Both the position numbers and the translations under genes were made by a program. Below are positions 54,950-63,439 of a stretch of 64,000 bases of DNA, in pieces. Numbering within the stretch: the first letter of the stretch is position 1; each line of letters begins with the position of its first letter. Origin of the DNA: Pseudodonghicola xiamenensis DSM 18339 (GTDB lineage: Bacteria; Pseudomonadota; Alphaproteobacteria; Rhodobacterales; Rhodobacteraceae); NCBI RefSeq assembly GCF_000429365.1, contig NZ_AUBS01000005.1, forward strand, positions 124,001-188,000. The letters run 5' to 3'. The notes under the pieces were generated by a model that had not been told where the DNA came from, did no database searches, and saw only the letters and a program-made list of their open reading frames with translations.

Positions 54950-55789
54950 ATGAACAGCTCCCGCCCCCGCTTTGCCGACCAGCCCGAAGGCTTCGACAGC
55001 CCGCTGAACGCCGCGCTTGTGGCGCGTGATCGCTCCACCCTCGACATGGTGGCCCAGGCGGTGCGTCACAAGCAATGCCTGCTGGCCTTCCAACCCGTGG
55101 TTCAGGCCCGACCGCCGCATAACACCGCCTTCTACGAAGGGCTGATTCGCGTTCTGGATGAAACCGGCCGGGTCATTCCCGCCCGAGACTTCATGCCCGT
55201 GGTGGAAAATACCGAACTCGGACGCGAAATCGACTGCCTCGCTCTCGACAGCGGGTTGCAGGCCCTGATCCAGCATCCGACGCTGCGGCTCTCGATCAAC
55301 ATGTCGGCCCGATCGATCGGCTACAGCCGCTGGATGGAGACGCTGAACGGCGCACTGCGCCGGGACGAACGGCTGGGCGAACGGCTGACGCTGGAGATCA
55401 ACGAAACCTCAGCCATGACGGTGCCCGAACTGGTGATCGATTTCATGGACCGGCTGCAGGGTCACGGCATTGCCTTCGCGCTGGACGATTTCGGCTCCGG
55501 GGCCATCAACATCCGGCATTTCCGTGATTTCTTCTTCGATGCGGTGAAAATCGACGGCCAGTATATCCGGGGCGTGCATCGCGATCACGACACCCAGGCC
55601 ATGCTGCGGGCCCTGATCGCCATGGCGCGCGAATTCGACATGCTGATCATCGCCGAGTCGGTCGAGCAGAGCGAGGATGCCGAATACCTGATGACGCTGG
55701 GGATCGACTGCATGCAGGGCTATCTGTTCGGTGCCCCGACGCTGCGACCGGACTGGGCCGCGCAGGACGGAACCCGCGCCGCCGGCTGA
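54950..55789 (+). CDS. EAL-domain cyclic-di-GMP phosphodiesterase
   Basis: A 279-residue protein that is essentially a lone EAL domain from about residue 40. The signature reads EGL (E63) instead of EAL. Other catalytic residues are kept: N117 in SINMS, E149 in LTLEINE, D179-D180 in LDDFGSG, K200 in VKID, E in IIAESVE and Q in CMQGYLFG. The AEGVE motif is AESVE. No sensor or GGDEF domain and no membrane helix. Cleavage of c-di-GMP is therefore plausible, though regulation would need partners. Confidence 0.85.
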   Translation: MNSSRPRFADQPEGFDSPLNAALVARDRSTLDMVAQAVRHKQCLLAFQPVVQARPPHNTAFYEGLIRVLDETGRVIPARDFMPVVENTELGREIDCLALDSGLQALIQHPTLRLSINMSARSIGYSRWMETLNGALRRDERLGERLTLEINETSAMTVPELVIDFMDRLQGHGIAFALDDFGSGAINIRHFRDFFFDAVKIDGQYIRGVHRDHDTQAMLRALIAMAREFDMLIIAESVEQSEDAEYLMTLGIDCMQGYLFGAPTLRPDWAAQDGTRAAG

Positions 55790-55851
55790 CCGGCACGGGC
55801 CCCTGCGGCGGGCCCGCCCTGCCCCCGAATGCCGCAGGCGCACGGCTGTTG

Positions 55852-55869
55852 TTGCTGCGCGCGCAGCAA
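55852..55869. promoter_or_regulatory. phaA: Perfect 18-bp palindrome upstream of phaA
   Basis: TTGCTGCGCGCGCAGCAA is its own reverse complement. It contains CTGC...GCAG arms as in PhaR sites but with N4 spacing. It lies 112 bases before the phaA ATG and 63 after the EAL gene, so it may also be a hairpin for that transcript. Confidence 0.55.
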
Positions 55870-55980
55870 TCCGGTATCACCTGAAATATCGGGGCGGCGG
55901 TCCCCCGGACGGAGGAGAGACCCGTCCGCGAGGCCGGATCAGGAGGATACCGCCCTTTGGATGGCAAAGGACCGGATCAC

Positions 55981-57156
55981 ATGACAAATGTAGTTATCGT
56001 ATCGGCGGCGCGTACCGGCGTCGGGAGCTTCAGCGGATCATTCGCCAACACCCCGGCACATGAGCTGGGTGCGGCCGTTCTTGAGGCCGTGGTCGAACGT
56101 GCCGGCATCGCCAAGGAGGAGGTCTCGGAAACCATCCTTGGGCAAGTGTTGACTGCGGCGCAGGGGCAGAACCCGGCCCGTCAGGCCCATATCAACGCAG
56201 GCCTGCCGATCAAAAGCGCTGCCTGGGGCATCAACCAGGTCTGTGGTTCGGGTCTGCGGACGGTGGCGCTGGCGGCGCAGCATGTCCAGCTTGGCGACGC
56301 CGCCATCGTGGCCGCAGGCGGTCAGGAAAGCATGAGCCTCAGCCCCCATGCCGCGGCGCTGCGCGCCGGCCACAAGATGGGCGACATGAAGTTCATCGAC
56401 ACCATGATCAAGGACGGGCTGTGGGATGCCTTCAACGGCTATCACATGGGGCAAACCGCCGAGAACGTCGCCGCCAAATGGCAGCTCACCCGCGAAATGC
56501 AGGATGAATTCGCTGTGGCGAGCCAGAACAAGGCCGAAGCCGCGCAAGCTGCTGGCAAGTTCGCCGACGAGATCGTCCCCTTTGTCATCAAGACCCGCAA
56601 GGGCGAAACGGTGATGGACACCGACGAATACATCCGTCACGGCGCCACGCTGGAAGCGATGACCCGTCTGCGCCCGGCCTTCATGAAGGACGGCACCGTC
56701 ACCGCCGGCAATGCCTCGGGCATCAATGATGGCGCCGCCGCAGTGCTGCTGATGACCGCCGACGAGGCCGAGAAACGCGGCATCGAACCGCTGGCCCGCA
56801 TCGCATCCTGGGCCACTGCCGGGGTCGATCCCGCAATCATGGGCACCGGTCCGATCCCCTCGTCGCGCAAGGCGCTGGAAAAGGCCGGTTGGAGCGTTTC
56901 CGATCTGGATCTGGTCGAGGCCAACGAAGCCTTTGCCGCCCAGGCGCTGGCGGTCAACGCCGACATGGGCTGGGATCCGGCCATCGTCAACGTCAACGGC
57001 GGCGCCATCGCCATCGGTCACCCGATCGGCGCCTCGGGCTGCCGCATCCTCAACACCCTGCTGTTCGAAATGAAGCGCCGCGACGCCAAGAAGGGCCTGG
57101 CCACCCTGTGCATCGGCGGCGGCATGGGTGTTGCGATGTGCCTTGAGCGGCCGTAA
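55981..57156 (+). CDS. phaA: Acetyl-CoA acetyltransferase (beta-ketothiolase)
   Basis: A 391-residue thiolase condensing two acetyl-CoA for PHB and for entry into the ethylmalonyl-CoA pathway. The nucleophilic cysteine is C89 in [11 protein letters not shown], with the catalytic histidine in [15 protein letters not shown] and the second cysteine in CIGGGMGVA. The ATG at 55981 gives [17 protein letters not shown], the usual start; a TTG at 55957 has the better ribosome site (AGGAGG). It has its own terminator, so phaB is probably transcribed separately as well. Confidence 0.95.
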   Translation: MTNVVIVSAARTGVGSFSGSFANTPAHELGAAVLEAVVERAGIAKEEVSETILGQVLTAAQGQNPARQAHINAGLPIKSAAWGINQVCGSGLRTVALAAQHVQLGDAAIVAAGGQESMSLSPHAAALRAGHKMGDMKFIDTMIKDGLWDAFNGYHMGQTAENVAAKWQLTREMQDEFAVASQNKAEAAQAAGKFADEIVPFVIKTRKGETVMDTDEYIRHGATLEAMTRLRPAFMKDGTVTAGNASGINDGAAAVLLMTADEAEKRGIEPLARIASWATAGVDPAIMGTGPIPSSRKALEKAGWSVSDLDLVEANEAFAAQALAVNADMGWDPAIVNVNGGAIAIGHPIGASGCRILNTLLFEMKRRDAKKGLATLCIGGGMGVAMCLERP

Positions 57157-57183
57157 CAGCAACGCTGACAGAACAGACGGACA

Positions 57184-57211
57184 GGGCGCCTTTGGGCGCC
57201 CTTTTCTTTTT
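57184..57211 (+). terminator. Intrinsic terminator of phaA
   Basis: GGGCGCC-TTTG-GGCGCCC (57184-57201) is followed by TTTTCTTTTT. A textbook terminator 27 bases past the stop. Confidence 0.92.
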
Positions 57212-57343
57212 CCAGCAAGGATTTGCCTGAAAACCGGAATATTTTCCGCTCGTCCTGGAGTTTCATCACGAAATATTGTTGCTCATAACGGCAAGGATAT
57301 GTAACAGCATTACTTAGGCAATTTGAGAGTGGAGGAAACCTCA

Positions 57344-58066
57344 ATGGCACGTACAGCACTCGTCACCGGCGGTTCGCGCGGTATCGGCGCGGCGATTTCG
57401 CAGACCCTGAAGGCCCAGGGATATGCGGTTGCAGCCACCTATGCCGGCAATGATGAGGCCGCGGCGAAATTCAGCGAAGAAACCGGCATCAAGACCTACA
57501 AATGGAATGTCGGTGACTATGAAGACAGCAAGGCCGGCATCGCCCGGGTCGAGGCCGATCTGGGCCCGATCGACGTGGTGGTGGCCAACGCCGGCATCAC
57601 CCGCGATGCCCCCTTCCACAAGATGACGCCCGAGCAATGGCACGACGTGGTCAACACCAACCTGACCGGCGTGTTCAACACCATCCACCCGATCTGGCCC
57701 GGCATGCGCGAGCGCAAGTTCGGCCGGGTCATCGTGATCAGTTCGATCAACGGGCAGAAGGGACAGTTCGGCCAGGTGAACTACGCCGCCACCAAGGCCG
57801 GCGATCTGGGTATCGTCAAATCGCTGGCCCAGGAAGGCGCCCGGTTCAATATCACCGCCAACGCCATTTGCCCCGGCTATATCGGGACCGACATGGTGAT
57901 GGCCGTTCCGGAAAAGGTGCGCGAGTCGATCATCGCCCAGATCCCCGTGGGCCGGCTGGGCGAGCCTGAGGAAATCGCCCGCTGCGTGGCCTTCCTTGCC
58001 GCCGATGACGCCGGGTTCATCACCGGATCGACCCTCACCGCGAACGGCGGCCAGTTCTTCGTCTGA
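57344..58066 (+). CDS. phaB: Acetoacetyl-CoA reductase
   Basis: A 240-residue NADPH-dependent SDR making (R)-3-hydroxybutyryl-CoA. TGGSRGIGAAI is the cofactor loop, NAGITRD the central motif, and S, Y and K are in SSINGQKGQFGQVNYAATKAG. This last block is specific for PhaB among SDRs. GGAGG precedes the ATG at 57344. It lies 187 bases after phaA, behind the phaA terminator, and has its own terminator. Confidence 0.95.
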   Translation: MARTALVTGGSRGIGAAISQTLKAQGYAVAATYAGNDEAAAKFSEETGIKTYKWNVGDYEDSKAGIARVEADLGPIDVVVANAGITRDAPFHKMTPEQWHDVVNTNLTGVFNTIHPIWPGMRERKFGRVIVISSINGQKGQFGQVNYAATKAGDLGIVKSLAQEGARFNITANAICPGYIGTDMVMAVPEKVRESIIAQIPVGRLGEPEEIARCVAFLAADDAGFITGSTLTANGGQFFV

Positions 58067-58094
58067 CCCCACCGATCCCGGCATGACGCAGACA

Positions 58095-58128
58095 AAGGGC
58101 CGGCCCACCAGGCCGGCCCTTCTCGTTT
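58095..58128 (+). terminator. Terminator of phaB
   Basis: GGGCCGGCC (58097-58105), loop CACCA, GGCCGGCCC (58111-58119), followed by TTCTCGTTT. It starts 29 bases past the stop. Confidence 0.85.
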
Positions 58129-58229
58129 CCCACCACGCGGGACCGGCCCGCATGACAACTCCACAAGCCATCCCAAAGGGATTGGCCGGCGACAAAATAG
58201 AATCCTCTGAAACACTCAGCGGAGGAAAG

Positions 58230-58241
58230 CCCCCCCCCCCC
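58230..58241. repeat. Homopolymer C12 tract
   Basis: Twelve cytosines in a row between GGAGGAAAG and GAAAGGAG, in the gap between phaB and the YdcH-like gene. Outside any supported gene. Confidence 0.85.
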
Positions 58242-58298
58242 GAAAGGAGCACAGCTTTTCCTGTATTCCCGTCCTTTCCGGTTGCAACCTGCGCCGGA

Positions 58299-58463
58299 TC
58301 AGTTTGACAGGCGTTCGATTTCTTCTTTCAGCTTCAGTTTGCGTTTCTTCAAGGAAACCAGATGCAGCGCATCGACGCTCGGCGTCCGTTGCGCTCGCTC
58401 CACTTCGGAGCTCAGACTTTCATGCTTCCGCTTCAGTTCCGACAGATACGAACTTACGCTCAT
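58299..58463 (-). CDS. YdcH/DUF465 family small protein
   Basis: A 54-residue helical-hairpin protein: MSVSSYLSELKRKHESLSSEVE, then DALHLVSLKKRKLKLKEEIERL. The LKKRKLKLKEEI block is diagnostic of DUF465. GAGGAGG lies just before the ATG at 58463. No function is known; members are common in alphaproteobacteria. Confidence 0.88.
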   Translation of the reverse strand: MSVSSYLSELKRKHESLSSEVERAQRTPSVDALHLVSLKKRKLKLKEEIERLSN

Positions 58464-58598
58464 GGCAATCCTCCTCTGACTGTGATGCAAGATCAGTGGA
58501 GCACAAGTTTGCCCCCCTGTCACGCTGCAGTCGCATTAGATTTTTACAAAAGCGACATATTGCCTTTAACGGTGTTGCGACCCTAGGTAACGTTACGC

Positions 58599-59369
58599 TC
58601 ACAGCGGCCAGGACAACCCGGCACCACCCCGCAAAATATCAATGATTTCAGGGCAGTAACTTTCCCCATCCTCAAGGTGCCGTTCACCGTCATGCAAAAT
58701 GGTCGCCGCATGCAGCCGGAACGCGGCCCGCCCGCCCTTGCGGGCGCGCAGAATCACCAGCTCCGGTGCCCGGCCGGCACGCGCAGCAAGCGGCAACACC
58801 TCCGGCGCCCCCAGCCGCCCCTCACAGGCCGCCAGCATCTCGGGCAGCCGGTCGACACGCTGGATCATGTGAAGATATCCCTTTGGTGCCAATCGCTTGG
58901 CCGCCACCGCCACCCAGAGAGCAAGTGGCGTTTCAGTCTCGCTCAGGGCCGTGGCGCGCCCGGCATCAACCGCCCGAGAATGCGCCCCAGGCCTGAAATA
59001 CGGGGGGTTGGCGATCACATGATCGAACTGACGTTGCCTCAATGCGGCAGGCAATGCGCCCAGATCAGCACAAAAGATCTCGAACGGCAGCCCGCTTTCC
59101 GCGGCATTGCGCCGCGCCAGCTCGGCATAGGCCGGCTGCAGCTCCACCCCGGTCAGCGCAAGATCGGCGACACGCGCGCCCAGACAGAAAATCGCGGCCC
59201 CGGCACCACAGCCCAGCTCCAGCACGCTCTGCCCCGGTCGGGCCGGAACGGCCGCAGCCAGCAGCACCGGATCGACCCCGGCACGATAGCCGGCCTTTGG
59301 CTGATACAGGTGCAGCCGCCCGCCCAGAAAGGCATCCCGGCTCAGCTCATGATCGGCGAAATGGATCAC
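58599..59369 (-). CDS. TrmN6-like tRNA methyltransferase (COG4123)
   Basis: A 256-residue SAM-dependent methyltransferase. YRAGVDPVLLAAAVPARPGQSVLELGCGAGAA carries the SAM loop near residues 50-58 and VIANPPYF the N-P-P-Y catalytic motif for adenine N6. YxPxxGYRAG-type starts match the group that methylates A37 of tRNA1(Val). Its first bases overlap the DUF2007 gene. Target inferred from family. Confidence 0.85.
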   Translation of the reverse strand: MIHFADHELSRDAFLGGRLHLYQPKAGYRAGVDPVLLAAAVPARPGQSVLELGCGAGAAIFCLGARVADLALTGVELQPAYAELARRNAAESGLPFEIFCADLGALPAALRQRQFDHVIANPPYFRPGAHSRAVDAGRATALSETETPLALWVAVAAKRLAPKGYLHMIQRVDRLPEMLAACEGRLGAPEVLPLAARAGRAPELVILRARKGGRAAFRLHAATILHDGERHLEDGESYCPEIIDILRGGAGLSWPL

Positions 59370-59581
59370 CGGCCCAGCGGAACATCATTGTCGCGCAGGG
59401 CACGCAGCGCCGCGTCATAATCATCCTCGCGCACCATCATTCGGCGGGGAAAGATTCCGATGCCGCCCTCGAGAACGCTCATATTTACGTCCATTTGAAA
59501 GCAGTCTATACCCTCACCCTCGAGAAGGGCAGAGGCAAAGGCCAGGACGGTCGGGTCGGTGCTGCGCAAAAGTTCCTTCAT
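59366..59581 (-). CDS. DUF2007 domain protein
   Basis: A 71-residue protein of the putative signal-transducing DUF2007 family: MKELLRSTDPTVLAFASALLEGEGIDCF with a closing MMVREDDYDAALRAL. Ends in a 4-base overlap with the methyltransferase gene, so they are coupled. Divergent from the polyprenyl synthase. Function unknown. Confidence 0.85.
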   Translation of the reverse strand: MKELLRSTDPTVLAFASALLEGEGIDCFQMDVNMSVLEGGIGIFPRRMMVREDDYDAALRALRDNDVPLGR

Positions 59582-59638
59582 AAGACGGGATGTAAGGGCA
59601 AGCTACGCGCGATGTCGAGCCTCGGGGATGAAAGCGCC

Positions 59639-60637
59639 ATGAATATCACTATCGTCACGAAACCGCATGACCGGCTGGCTTCGGCCTTGTCCGAGGAAAT
59701 GGCCGCGGTCGACCGGCTGATCCGGGCCCGGATGCATTCGGATCACGCGCCCCGCATCCCCGAAATCACCGCCCATCTGGTCGAAGCCGGTGGCAAGCGG
59801 CTGCGCCCGATGCTGACCCTGGCAGCGGCCAAGCTCTCAGGCTATCAGGGCGAACATCACATCGGCCTCGCCACTGCGGTGGAATTCATCCACACCGCAA
59901 CGCTGTTGCATGACGATGTGGTCGACGAAAGTGAAAAACGCCGGGGCCGGCCCACCGCCAACCTGCTGTGGGACAACAAATCCAGCGTGCTGGTGGGCGA
60001 TTACCTGTTCTCCCGCAGCTTCCAGCTGATGGTGGAGACCGGCAGCCTGCGGGTGCTGGAAATCCTCTCGAACGCCTCGGCCACGATTTCCGAAGGCGAG
60101 GTCCTGCAGATGACCGCCGCCACCGATCTGCGCACCGATGAAAGCGTCTATCTGCAAGTGGTCCGCGGCAAGACCGCCGCGCTGTTCTCGGCGGCGACCG
60201 AGGCCGGCGGCGTCATTGCCCAAGCCTCAGAAACAGAGGTCAAGGCGCTGTTCGACTATGGGGATGCGCTGGGGATCGCCTTCCAGATCGCCGACGACCT
60301 GCTGGATTATCAGGGCGACAGCTCTGCCACGGGCAAGAACGTTGGCGATGATTTCCGCGAACGCAAGCTGACCCTGCCGGTGATCAAGGCCGTGGCCAAG
60401 GCGACGCCCGAAGAACACGCGTTCTGGAAACGGACCATCGAGAAGGGGCAGCAAGAGGATGGCGACCTGGATCAGGCGCTGGCGCTGATGGCGAAATACG
60501 ACACGCTCACCGCCACCCGCCGCGACGCCGAGGCTTGGGCGAAAAAGGCGCAGGCAGCGCTGACTGCCCTGCCCGATCACGAGATCCGGGATATGCTGCA
60601 CGATCTCTCGGCCTATGTGGTCTCGCGGCTGTCCTGA
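59639..60637 (+). CDS. Polyprenyl diphosphate synthase (probable ubiquinone side-chain synthase)
   Basis: A 332-residue trans-prenyltransferase. The first aspartate-rich motif is LLHDDVVDESEKRRGRPTAN, the second DDLLDYQGD, and EAGGKRLRPML is the IPP-binding start. The residue five before the first DDxxD is small (A), consistent with long chains such as C50 for Q-10. The ATG at 59639 gives MNITIVTKPHDRL; another at 59612 adds nine residues. Long upstream in-frame extension is antisense to two genes and is rejected. Confidence 0.9.
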   Translation: MNITIVTKPHDRLASALSEEMAAVDRLIRARMHSDHAPRIPEITAHLVEAGGKRLRPMLTLAAAKLSGYQGEHHIGLATAVEFIHTATLLHDDVVDESEKRRGRPTANLLWDNKSSVLVGDYLFSRSFQLMVETGSLRVLEILSNASATISEGEVLQMTAATDLRTDESVYLQVVRGKTAALFSAATEAGGVIAQASETEVKALFDYGDALGIAFQIADDLLDYQGDSSATGKNVGDDFRERKLTLPVIKAVAKATPEEHAFWKRTIEKGQQEDGDLDQALALMAKYDTLTATRRDAEAWAKKAQAALTALPDHEIRDMLHDLSAYVVSRLS

Positions 60638-60782
60638 CGTCCTGCCCTGACGGCCAGTCCACCGCAGGGCCCACCCCGAGACCCTGACGGGCTGCGATCT
60701 TTGCAGCCAAGGCGCCGCCCGGCGGGCGCGTCGAACGTTGCAGGAATTCCGGATCGTTTTCAGAGCGGGGAAACGGCCAGGT

Positions 60783-61598
60783 TCAGAGGTCAGCCCCCGG
60801 AATGGTAACCGCCGAGCGCACCCACCAGCCGGGATGTGCACGGGATATCCGATCGGCAGCGGCCTCTGCCGCCGCTTCTGAAGGGAACAGGCCAAAACAG
60901 CTCGCGCCCGACCCGGACATCCGCGCCAGTCCGGCCCCGGCCCCGCTCAAGGCCGCCAGGACATCGCCGATCACCGGCGCCAGGCCGCGCGCCGGTCGCT
61001 CCAGATCGTTGCGCTGCGCGCCGAGCCAGTCCAGAAAGCCATCCCGATCCGGCCAGGCCGGCAGCTCTCCCATATCGTTGTTTTCCGGCTCGGACAGCGC
61101 CTTGAAGACGGCGGGGGTCGGCAATGACACCCCTGGGTTCGCCAGGACCAGAGGCAGCGCCGGCACCGTCTCGGCCCGGCTCAACCGGTCACCGATCCCC
61201 TGCATCCGCTGCGGACGCGATGACAGGCAGACCGGCACATCTGCCCCCAGTTCGATCGCGCGCTGCGGCGCGTCGAAGGCCCGCAGGATCGCCGCCGCAT
61301 CGGCAGAGCCACCGCCGATCCCAGCGCCATGCGGCAAGTTCTTTTCCAGCCGGATTCGCAGAACCTGCCCTGCCAGTTCAGCCGCACGCCAGACCAGGTT
61401 TCGCCCATCCGCCGGCACCCCTCGGGAAAAAGGGCCGCTCAGCTGCAGCGCCATCTCTTCGGCAGGTTCCACCCACAGCCGATCCCCCAGAGAAGCGAAG
61501 ACCACGAGGGAATCGAGCAGATGATACCCGTCGGGGCGCCGCCCGGTGACATGCAATGTCAGGTTGATCTTGACAGGGGCCGCCAGTTCAATCGCCAT
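60783..61598 (-). CDS. ispE: 4-Diphosphocytidyl-2-C-methylerythritol kinase
   Basis: A 271-residue GHMP kinase of the MEP isoprenoid pathway. APVKINLTLHVTGRRPDGYH is the IspE start with K and H, PHGAGIGGGSADAAAIL the ATP loop, and MSGSGASCFGLF the C-terminal glycine motif. The ATG at 61598 overlaps the TPR gene by 11 bases; the frame reads to 61778 inside that gene. It faces the prenyl synthase convergently, so MEP products and chain synthesis are neighbours. Confidence 0.94.
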   Translation of the reverse strand: MAIELAAPVKINLTLHVTGRRPDGYHLLDSLVVFASLGDRLWVEPAEEMALQLSGPFSRGVPADGRNLVWRAAELAGQVLRIRLEKNLPHGAGIGGGSADAAAILRAFDAPQRAIELGADVPVCLSSRPQRMQGIGDRLSRAETVPALPLVLANPGVSLPTPAVFKALSEPENNDMGELPAWPDRDGFLDWLGAQRNDLERPARGLAPVIGDVLAALSGAGAGLARMSGSGASCFGLFPSEAAAEAAADRISRAHPGWWVRSAVTIPGADL

Positions 61599-63360
61599 GC
61601 GGATCATGCAGCGCCGGGGCGCCCTCTTCCTGCAACACGACGTCCAGCCCGACCTCCAGCTTGCGCCGGATCCGGGCCGGGTCAGCCTCGCCGTCGGTGT
61701 CGTCCGGCTTGATGAAGGACAGCGCCCGCCGCCACTGGAATTCCGCCTCGCGCGTGCGGCCGACCGCCCAATAGACATCCCCCAGGTGATCGTTGACCAC
61801 CGGATCGACGGCCATCAACTCAACCGCATGCTCCATATGCTCGACCGCTTCGTCATAGCGCCCCATGCGATACAGCACCCAGCCCAGCGAATCGACGATA
61901 TAGCCGCTGTCGGGTTGTGCAGCGACGGCGCGCTCGATCATCGCCAGCGCCTCGTCCAGATTGGTCTGCCGCTCGACCATGGAATAGCCCAGGTAATTCA
62001 GCACCTGCGGCTGGTCGGGATTGAGCCGCAGCGCATGGCGGAAGTCGGCCTCGGCCTTGTCCCATTGCTTCAGCCGCTCTCGCGCGATCCCCCGGGCATA
62101 GAGCAGGAACCATTCGCCCGGCGCCCCTTCTTCGGTGTACTCCAGCGCCTTGTCATAGGCCGCGACGGCGCCCTGATAATCCTCCTGCTGACGCAGGAGA
62201 TCCCCCAAGGCGCTGTTCACCATGGGAAGTGCCGGGTAATCCCGCGCCAGCCGCTCCAGCACCTCGATCGCCGCCTCGGACTTGCCGCCGCGCCGCAACG
62301 CCTCCGCCCGGCCCAGCTCCGCGGCATGCCTGTCCGGGCTGCCGATCGGCACCTGCTTGTAGGTTTCCACCGCAAGGTCGTATTGGCCCAGCTTGTCCAG
62401 AAGATCGGCACTCAGCAGCACCGCATCGACATGACCCGGACGCAGATAGGTGGCGATGCGGGCATAGATCAGCGCATAATCTTCCGAGCCCTCCCCCCTC
62501 AGCGCCGCGCCGATGGTAAAGAACACCTCTGCCATGCCATCGCGGATGCTGGTGACGTGATCGAAAGGCACCGTCTCTCCTGCAGTCAGGCGCTCAGCCA
62601 GGGCGCTCAGCGCCGGATCGAGGCCGGTCCCGAAGGCGTCAGCAATGATCTCCAGCGCATCATCATCGCGGCCAAGCTGAGACAGGATTTCAACACGTGC
62701 GATCACCGCCCGCCGCGACAAGCCTGACAGCCCGGTGCGATCATTTGCAAAGATCGCCTCGGCGCTCTCGAAATCACCGACCAGCGCCAGCGCCAGCGCC
62801 TTTTGGTAAAGCGCGAAGCCACGCAGCCCCTTTTCCTCGGCCAGAGCGTCAAACCGCTCGAGCGCCTTGGAAACCGACCCCGTGCCCATATAGGCCCAGG
62901 CTGCCAGCAGCCCGTCGATCAGCGGGCCGATGCCGTCCTTGTCGCCATCCGCTGTGGTCAGCGGCATGAAATCCTCGCGCATGATCCGATCGGCCGCGAT
63001 GGCCATCCGCGCCGCCTGGCTTTGCAGCCCCATCGCGGTCATCCGCTGGGCCACGGGCAGCGCCAGATCGACCCGCCCCAGCGCAAGCTGCGACAGCACC
63101 AGGCTTTCCATCAGGCCCGGATTATCGGGATCCTCGGCCAGCGCCCGCGCGAAATACCCGGCAGATGCCGAAAAATCACTGTCGAACAATGCATGGCGCC
63201 CCGCCAGATAGGCGCCAGCCCCGACTTCGACGATGGGCTTTTGGGGCGATGTGTCTGCGGTTTGCGCCCAGATCGGCGCGGGAAATGCGACCGACACGGC
63301 CAGAAGGGCGGTGGCCGCGCAACGGAACAGGGATGTCACCAGAAATCTGCCTCTCTTCAT
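61588..63360 (-). CDS. Exported tetratricopeptide repeat protein
   Basis: A 590-residue protein. A signal peptide (about 1-33, ending PIWAQT) is followed by roughly a dozen TPR-like helical pairs spread over residues 45-580, with clear units such as PDNPGLMESLVLSQLALG, YVDAVLLSADLLDKLGQYD, and PDSGYIVDSLGWVLYRMGRYDEAVEHMEHAV. Periplasmic or outer-membrane associated scaffold. The last 11 bases overlap ispE. No enzymatic motif. Confidence 0.85.
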   Translation of the reverse strand: MKRGRFLVTSLFRCAATALLAVSVAFPAPIWAQTADTSPQKPIVEVGAGAYLAGRHALFDSDFSASAGYFARALAEDPDNPGLMESLVLSQLALGRVDLALPVAQRMTAMGLQSQAARMAIAADRIMREDFMPLTTADGDKDGIGPLIDGLLAAWAYMGTGSVSKALERFDALAEEKGLRGFALYQKALALALVGDFESAEAIFANDRTGLSGLSRRAVIARVEILSQLGRDDDALEIIADAFGTGLDPALSALAERLTAGETVPFDHVTSIRDGMAEVFFTIGAALRGEGSEDYALIYARIATYLRPGHVDAVLLSADLLDKLGQYDLAVETYKQVPIGSPDRHAAELGRAEALRRGGKSEAAIEVLERLARDYPALPMVNSALGDLLRQQEDYQGAVAAYDKALEYTEEGAPGEWFLLYARGIARERLKQWDKAEADFRHALRLNPDQPQVLNYLGYSMVERQTNLDEALAMIERAVAAQPDSGYIVDSLGWVLYRMGRYDEAVEHMEHAVELMAVDPVVNDHLGDVYWAVGRTREAEFQWRRALSFIKPDDTDGEADPARIRRKLEVGLDVVLQEEGAPALHDPHGD

Positions 63361-63399
63361 GCGACAGCCCCAAGCTAGGCTGATCGGCAGACAAGGGCA

Positions 63400-63427
63400 A
63401 GAACGCGCCCGACTTGGGGCGCGTTCT
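63400..63427 (-). terminator. Hairpin terminator of ETF-QO
   Basis: AGAACGCGCCC (63400-63410) pairs with GGGCGCGTTCT (63417-63427). On the minus strand it is followed by TGCCCTTGTC. It starts 13 bases past the ETF-QO stop. Confidence 0.7.
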
Positions 63428-63439
63428 GTCTATGCATTC

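Noticed and set aside
59042..59638. Long N-terminal extension of the polyprenyl synthase
   Set aside because: It is antisense to the methyltransferase and DUF2007 genes and lacks family similarity.
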